From: Bradyrhizobium erythrophlei
GTDB taxonomy: Bacteria > Pseudomonadota > Alphaproteobacteria > Rhizobiales > Xanthobacteraceae
Direction: 5' to 3'
DNA: 64,000 bases
NCBI RefSeq assembly: GCF_900129505.1
Contig: NZ_LT670818.1
Coordinates: forward strand, 5,365,001-5,429,000
Below the pieces are notes generated by a model. It worked only from the letters and a program-made list of their open reading frames with translations, did no database searches and had not been told where the DNA came from. Position numbers and translations under genes: made by a program. Shown piece after piece: positions 37,972-46,900 of the stretch. The first letter of the stretch is position 1, and each line of letters begins with the position of its first letter.

Positions 37972-40900
37972 GTGTTGAAGCTGCCATCTAGCAATTTCTC
38001 CCAGCGGCTGAAAAATCAGCAAGCGCTCGACGACGGCGTTTCTGATAGCGATCCGCTGGCGTGGTATGAACAGGCCATAGCGAACAACCCCGTAACTGTC
38101 GGCGCTCCGGCCGGTTCCGCTTTGGTATCGCCCAATGGTGCTTCGGCCGCGCTCAATAATCGCGATGCGACTGCGGTTGATACGTTGGAAATCGTCCAAG
38201 CCGCAATGACATCGCCCAGCGTCGAAATCGCACCCGCGGTGACGATCGCGGACGGCGCCAGCGTCGAAATCGCCGGAGTTAGCGCGCAGTCCGTGAATTT
38301 CACGGGGACGACCGGCACTCTCAAGCTCGATAACTCACTCGCCTTCACGGGTGTAGTCACGGGACTGGCGGGATCTGACGGGATCGACCTTGCCGACGTG
38401 AACTATGGAGTACAGACCCAGGTAACGTTCCTGGGTAACACCGCTGGTGGTACCCTCACGATTACGGATGGAATGCACACCGCCGACGTCGCGTTGCAGG
38501 GCGACTACCTGTCTTCGACATGGACTCTCTCGAGCGACGGCAATGGCGGCACGATCGTTGTCGATCCAGCAGTGAACACAAACTGGCAAACGCTTAAGGT
38601 GGGCGCGGGCGGTTACATTCGAAACTTTGACATCGCGCCCGACGGAACCATGGTTGGCCGCACCGATTCCTACGGCGCCTATCTTTGGAACGGCACCCAG
38701 TGGGTGCAGCTCGTCACCGCCACGAGCATGCCAGCGGCATTTGTGGCGGCAACTCAAAATACCGGAGACACCGCGCAAGGGGTCTACGAAATTCAGATTG
38801 CCGATAGCAATACCCAAGTTCTTTACATGATGTACGACGGCTACGTGTTCAAGAGCACGAACCGGGGAACGACATGGACGCAAACTTCATTTGCTCAGGT
38901 CAATGCCTATCCAAACGGGGGTACTGCCCAATACGGGCAGAAGATGGCTATCGATCCAAACAACCCAAATATCGTTTATGTTGGGACACCGTCGAACGGC
39001 CTGTGGGTGACCACAAACGGAGGAACCACCTGGCAACAGGTAAGCCAGTTTCCAGCCGCGACCGGGCTGGACAGCGGCAATTCTCCTATCGGGATCACAG
39101 GTATGTTGTTCGATCCTGCCGTCGGCGGCGTCGTTAACGGCGTCACCCAAACGATCTTTGCGGAGAGCAACGGCAACGGCGTCTATATGAGCACCAACGG
39201 GGGTGCCTCATGGACGCTGCTCAGCGGCGGACCGACGACCGTAACAGACGCGGCTGTCTCGTCGACCGGCATTTATTACGCTTCTGACGGCAATAACCTT
39301 TGGAGTTACGCGAACGGTCAGTGGACTGAACAGCCAACCGGGATGAACGGGCAGGGCATTCAAGCAGTTGCCGTGAATCCCTCAAATCCCAATGAAATCG
39401 TTGTGGTGTCGCCAGGAGGAACTCTCAGTGTAACTTACAATGGCGGCGCAACCTGGAGCGGCATTGATTGGAACAGTAACCAGGTCAGCGCCACCGACAT
39501 CCCCTGGTTGCAAGGTGCTAATACAGGCCCCAATTTCAATTTTCTGACCATTGGCGGAGTGTCTTTTAACCCACTGGTACCGAACCAGCTCATCGCATCG
39601 GCCGGCACGGGCGTCTGGAATACGACGATCCCGGCCAACGTTGGAGGCTTTACGCCGATCACCTGGATTGACCAAAGTGTCGGTATCGAGCAGCTGGTCG
39701 CCAATGAAATCATTGTGCCGCCAGGTGGCAATCCGGTTCTGGCGTCCTGGGATCGTCCTTTCTTTTACATCAGCAATCTCAACGCCTATCCCTCGACCTA
39801 CGGCCCTGTCGACAGCGTCAATATCGATGCTGGATGGTCGGTCGATTATGCGTCGTCAAATCCGAGCTTCGTCACGGGTCTCGTCCAAAACGGAGTTGCG
39901 GTCTACTCGACCGATGGCGGCCAGACCTGGAGCAACTTTGCAAGTGAGCCGGTATTTCCGGGCCAGGCAAATGGAGGAACCATCGCCGCTAGCACGCCAC
40001 AAAACATTATCGACGCGCCAGGGGATGGAGTCCAACCTTATTACACCCTCGACGGTGGCGTGAGCTGGCACCCCATCACTTTGCCGGGGGTGAGCAGCTG
40101 GAGCGGTTTTGAAGGCTCCTATTACCTCGACGAGCGCTCCGTCACCGCCGACCGCGTGTCTCCCAATACGTTCTATCTCTATTATCCGGGAAATGGCGTC
40201 TACAAATCCACCGATGGTGGGGCATCATGGACCCAAGTCTATAACGGCAATGATGGATTTGGCAGTCAGTGGAACGGCTATATCACCCCGTTTAACTGGT
40301 ACAATAATGAGATCATGTCGGTCCCCGGTGAGGCCGGCAACCTGTTTTTTACCGGCGGAAACCAAGGTACTGGCCCAGGCACACTAAATCCCTTTATGGT
40401 TTCGACCAACGGCGGCGCCGCCTGGACAGCCGTTCCCAACGTGATGAACGTTACTTGCTTCGGATTCGGCGCGCCGGCAACCGCGGGCGGATATCCCGCC
40501 ATATATATCGTTGGCTATGTCAATAACGTCTATGGCATCTGGCAATCCGTCAACAACGCCCAGTCCTGGACCCAGATCGGAACCTACGCGAACAACAGTC
40601 TCGATACCATCAAGACGATTTCAGGCGATCCCAACATTTTTGGTCAGGTATATGTCGGCTTTGCGGGCTCAGGTTACGCAGTATTGGAGGCGCAACCTAC
40701 CGGGCCTGCGGTCACCGCCATCGTTACCACGCCAACAACTGGACATCTGAACGCCGGAAACACCGTCACATTGACGCTAGATATGAGCGTGGCAGTGACT
40801 GTCGCTGGCGGCACCCCGACGCTCTCGCTCAACGATGGCGGCATCGCAACTTATACGGGTGGTTCCGGAACCAATGCGCTGAGCTTCACTTACACTGTTG

Positions 40901-43900
40901 GGGCCGGGCAAAATACGGCCTCCTTGGCCGCGAGCGCGATCAACCTCAACGGCGCGACGATCCAGGACAGCGGAGGAAATGCCGCCTACCTGCCACTGAA
41001 CTCCGTAACCCAGACCGGTCCGCAGATCGATACGACGACACCAACGGTAGCGTCCGTATTGGAATCTCCTTCAACCGGCCACCTTAACACCGGCACCACG
41101 GTCACGCTGACGCTCGCCATGAGCGAGATAGTAACGGTCAATACAACAAATGGCACCCCGACGCTGACGCTCAACGACGGCGGTACGGCGACCTACGCCA
41201 GCGGCTCCGGCAGCAACAACTTAGTCTTCACCTACACGATAGGAGCCGGTCAGGTCACTACGTCGCTGGCAGCGACGTCTTTTAATCTCAACGGTGCCAC
41301 GATTGCTGACGCAGCTGGCAATGCCGTCAATTCCTCGCTCAGTGGCCTGACCGAGGCTGGCCCGCAAATCAATACCACGGCGCAACCGTTGGGAGTGGAC
41401 GGAAACGGCTTCTCGAATGCGCTTGGCGTGTCTTCGGCCCAGGTTACGTTGACCACGACGAACGCCAACGACGTTTTAATTTTGAACATTCTCGAAAATG
41501 GCACGTCGATCAGCTCGATTTCCGACACGGCTGGTCTGACTTGGACGCTGAAGGCGGTTGCCGGTTCGGCGAGCGGCCCGCTGTATCAATATTATGCGAT
41601 TGCGCCGAACGCTCTTCCATCTGATGCGATCACAGTCAACTTTGCGGCCGCGGCCGCTTACGTCGACTTGAATGCGTTTGGCATTAGCGGCGCGAACACA
41701 TCTTCACCGTTCGATACCAACGCCTCACTACCGGGGACCTCTAACAGCTCGACCGTCTCGGCGACCACTAGCAACGCCAACGATTTCATATTTGCTACCT
41801 ATCGTTTTGGATCGACCTCGAGCCCGACCGCGGGCTCTGGATGGAACACCATCAATGCGACCGGTAATTACTACCTGTCGGAATACCAAGTCGTATCGGC
41901 GACCCAGGCTGGGCTTGTGGCAGGGGCATCAGCGGCGGACCAGGACGGAGGGATCATTACTGCAGTCGTGGCCGCAACTTTGTCGACTGGCACGACGCCA
42001 ACCTCAATTGTCGAATCGCCGTCATCTGGCGATCTGAAAGCCGGCAACTCCATCACGCTCACGCTGAATTACAGCGGTGCGATGACGGTTGCGGGCGGCG
42101 TCCCGACGCTCACGCTCAATGACGGCGGCACCGCGACCTACACAGGTGGCTCCGGCACCAGCGCGCTGACCTTCAGCTACACGGTTGGGGCGGGCGAGAA
42201 TACGGGATCGTTGGCGGCGACGGCGATCAGCCTCAACGGAGCGACGATACAGGACAGCGGTGGGCACGCCGCCAGCGTTTCGCTGTCTGGCGTTACTCAG
42301 ACCGGCCCGCAAATCGATACCACGACGCCGACGGTGGCGTCGCTGGTAGCGTCCGGGAGCGGCATCACCGCCGGCACCGGCGACCTCGGGGTGGGCAAGG
42401 TTGTAACGCTGACCCTCAACCTCAGCGAAGCAGTGACTGTAGCGGGCGGGAGTCCGACGCTGACGCTCAACGACGGCGGCACAGCGACCTATACCGGCGG
42501 CAGCGGAACCAATGCGCTGACCTTCAGCTACACGGTGGCGGCCGGCCAGAACACCGCCGATTTGGCGGTGACGGCATTCAATCCGGGCACGGCCACCGTC
42601 AAGGATGGCGCGGGCAATGCCGCCGACCTCACTGGCGGGGTGACCAACCCGGGTGGCACGTTGCAGATCGACACCACGGCCCCGACGGTGGCGTCGCTGG
42701 TGGCGTCGGGCACCGGCATCACTGCTGGATCAGGCGATCTCACGACTGGCAAGGTTGTCACGCTGACGCTCAACCTCAGCGAGGCGGTGACGGTTGCGGG
42801 CGGCACGCCGACGATGACGCTGAACGACGGCGGCACCGCGACCTATACCGGCGGCACCGGCACCAATGCGCTGACATTCAGTTACACGGTAGCGGCCGGC
42901 CAGACCACCGCCGACCTGACCGTGACGGCGGTCAATCTCGGTACTGCAACCGTCACCGACGGCGCCGGCAATGCCGCCAATCTTGCCGGTGCGGTGACCA
43001 ACCCATCCGGCACCCTGCAAATCGACACCACGGCGCCGACGGTGGCGTCGGTGGTGGCATCTGGCACCGGCATCACCGCCGGCACCGGCATCCTCGGGGC
43101 TGGCAGCGTGGTGACGCTGACCGTGAACCTCAGCGAGGCGGTCACGGTTGCGGGCGGCACGCCGACGCTGACCCTCAACGACGGTGGCACCGCGACCTAT
43201 ACTGGCGGCACTGGCACCAACGCGCTGACCTTCAGCTACACTGTAGCAGCCGGCCAAAATACCGCGGATCTGGCGGTGACGGCGGTCAATCTGGGCACGG
43301 CGACCGTCAAGGACGGCGCCGGCAATGCCGCCAACCTCACCGGTGCTGTGACCAATCCGGCCGGCACGCTGCAGATCTCCTCCACGGGGCCGACCGTGTT
43401 GTCGCTCGTGGCGACGGGCACTGGCATCACGGCCGGGGCGGGCGACCTGGCGGTTGGTAGTGTGGTGACCCTGACGGTTAATTTGAGCGCGGCGGTGACG
43501 GTTGCCGGCGGCACTCCGACGCTGACCCTTAACGACGGCGGCACCGCGACCTATACCGGCGGTACGGGCACCAATGCACTGACCTTCAGTTACACGGTCG
43601 GGGCAGGCCAGAACACCGCCGATTTGGCGGTAACGGCGGTCAATCTGGGCACAGCGACCGTCACGGACGGCGCCAGCAATCCCGCCAATCTCACGGGTGC
43701 GGTGACCAACCCGACCGGCACCTTGCAGATCGACACCACGGCGCCAACCGTGGCGTCGCTGGTGGCATCCGGCACCGGCATCTCGGCTGGTGCCGGCGAT
43801 CTCGGGGCTGGCAAGGTTGTCACGCTGACGCTCAACCTCAGCGAAGCAGTGACGGTTGCGGGCGGGACTCCGACCCTGACCCTCAACGACGGTGGCACCG

Positions 43901-46900
43901 CCACCTATACCGGCGGGACCGGCACCAATGCGCTGACCTTCAGTTACACGGTGGCGGCCGGCCAGAACACCGCCGACCTGGCGGTGACGGCATTCAATCC
44001 GGGCACGGCGACCGTCAAGGACGGCGCCGGCAATGCCGCCGACCTTACCGGCGCGGTGACCAATCCATCCGGCACGCTTCAGATCGACACCACGACGCCG
44101 ACAGTCGCTTCGGTGGTGGCATCGGGCACCGGCATCACGGCCGGTGCTGGTGACCTTGGGGCCGGCAGCGTGGTGACGCTGACCGTGAACCTCAGCGAGA
44201 CAGTGACGGTCGCGGGCGGCACGCCGACGCTGACGCTCAACGACGGCGGCACCGCGACCTATGCCGGCGGCACCGGCAGCAACGCGCTGACTTTCAGCTA
44301 CACCGTCGGGGCCGGCCAGAACACGGCCGACCTCGCGGTGACGGCGGTTAACCTCGGCACGGCGACCGTCAAGGACGGCGCCGGCAACGCCGCCGACCTC
44401 ACCGGCGCGGTGACCAATCCATCCGGCACGCTTCAGATCGACACCACGACGCCGACAGTGGCTTCGGTGGTGGCATCGGGCACCGGCATCACGGCCGGCG
44501 CCGGCGACCTTGCGGCCGGCAGCGTGGTGACGCTGACCGTGAACCTCAGCGAGGCCGTGACGGTTGCGGGCGGCACGCCGACGCTGACCCTCAACGACGG
44601 CGGCACCGCGACCTATACCGGCGGCACTGGCACCAACGCGCTGACCTTCAGCTATACGGTGGCTGCCGGCCAGACCACTGCCGATTTGGCGGTTACGGCA
44701 TTCAATCCGGGCACGGCGACCGTCAAGGATGGCGCCGGCAATGCCGCCAACCTCAGCGGTGCTGTGACCAATCCGGCCGGCACGCTGCAGATCGACACCA
44801 CTGCGCCGACGGTGGCGTCGCTGGTGGCCTCCGGCACCGGCATCACCGCCGGGGCGGGCGACCTCGCGGCCGGAAGCGTCGTGACCCTTACGCTTAACCT
44901 CAGCGAGGCGGTGACGATTGCGGGCGGCACGCCGACGCTGACGCTCAACGACGGCGGCACCGCGACCTACACCGGCGGCAGCGGCAGCAATGCACTGACC
45001 TTCAGCTACACGGTGGCTGCCGGCCAGAACACCGCCGACCTGGCGGTGACCGCGGTCAATCTAGGGACGGCCACCGTCAAGGATGGCGCCGGCAATGCCG
45101 CCAATCTCACCGGTGCGGTGACCAATCCGACCGGCACTCTGCAGGTCGACACCACGGCGCCGACGGTAGCATCGCTGGTGGCATCGGGCACCGGCATCAC
45201 GGCCGGCTCCGGTGATCTCGGGGCTGGCAAGGTTGTCACGCTGACGCTCAGCCTCAGCGAGGCAGTGACCGTTGCGGGCGGCACGCCGACGCTGATCCTC
45301 AACGATGGTGGCACCGCGACCTATACGGGCGGCACCGGCACCAATGCGCTGACCTTCAGCTACACCGTCGGGGCCGGTCAGAACACGGCCGACCTGGCGG
45401 TGGCGGCGGTCAACCTGGGTACGGCGACCGTCAAGGACGGCGCCGGTAATGCCGCCAATCTCTCCGGCGCGGTGACGACCCCGGCCGGCACGCTGCAGAT
45501 CGACACGACAACCCCGACGGTGACGCAGGTCGTCGCCTCACCGGGGAGTGGCATTGCAAATCCGGGTACAACGATCACGCTGACGCTCGACCTGAGCGAG
45601 GCGGTGACAGTTGTTGGCAGGCCGACGCTCACCCTGAATGACGGCGCCACAGCGACCTATATCGGCGGTTCTGGCACCAATGCGCTGACCTTTATTTATA
45701 CAGTCACGCCGACAGACGCCACCGTTCCAACTCTGGCAATTACCCAAGTCAATTTGCCGGGCGGAGCAACTGTAACTGACGGCGCTGGAAACGCAGCCGA
45801 TCTTTCGGGCGCCGTGACCTCGTTCCCAGGGTTGGGAATCGACCCACCGCCAAGCTTTATTTCGCTCGCGATCTCGCCGTCGACCGGTGACCTGCGCGCC
45901 GGAAACACGGTTACGCTGACGCTCGGCCTGAATGATGCCGTGACGGTTGTAGGCGGCATCCCGACGCTGACGCTCAACGACGGCGGTACCGCGACTTATA
46001 CCGGCGGCTCCGGTACCAACGCGCTGACCTTCAGCTACACGGTTGCAACTGGTCAGAATATCGCGGCTCTGGCGGTGACGGCAGTCAACCTCAACGGCGC
46101 GACGGTGCAATTCAGCGGTACTGACGCCGACCTGTCGTTGGCCGGACTAACCCAGACGGGTCCGCAGATCGACACTACGACGCCGACAGTGTCCTCCGTG
46201 GTCGCGTCGGGCAGCGGGATCACAGCCGGGTCCGGCGACCTGCCAACCGGCCGCGTGGTAACGCTGACGCTCAATTTGAGCGAGGCCGTAACGGTTGCGG
46301 GCGGTACCCCGACGCTGACCCTCAACGACGGTGGCACCGCGACCTATTCGGGCGGCACCGGCAGCAATGCGCTGACCTTCAGCTACACGGTGGCTGCCGG
46401 CCAGAACACCGCCGATCTGGCGGTGACGGCCGTCAATCTGGGCACGGCGACCGTCAAGGACGGCGCCGGCAACGCCGCCAACCTTTCCGCTGCGGTGACC
46501 AATCCCACTGGAACGCTGCAGATCGACACCACGACGCACCTTACGCAAGCTGGGAATACCTATTTCCTTTACAACAGCGTTGGATCGGGACCTCCGCTTA
46601 GATATGGTGGCACGCTCGTGACTCCCGGCGAGTTTGGCAGCTACACGCCGATCGGCGCGGTGCAGGTGGCAGGCGGTTACGACGTCGCGTGGAAAAACAC
46701 GAGTACCGGTCAGTACACGGTGTGGAGCACTGACAGTAACGGCAATTACCAGTCGAATCTCACGCCCGCCGTATCGGGAAACACCACCGCGTTAGAAGCG
46801 CTGGAGACTACCTTCCAGCAGGACCTCAATGGCGATGGTACCATCGGTATTGTCACTACCGTGATCCGGACCGATGGATCGACCGCGCTCACGGAAGTCG

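Noticed and set aside
42297..46337. Series of about 100-residue minus-strand frames across the Ig-like repeats
   Set aside because: They recur with the 354-bp period because the plus-strand repeats do; no starts or independent signals.
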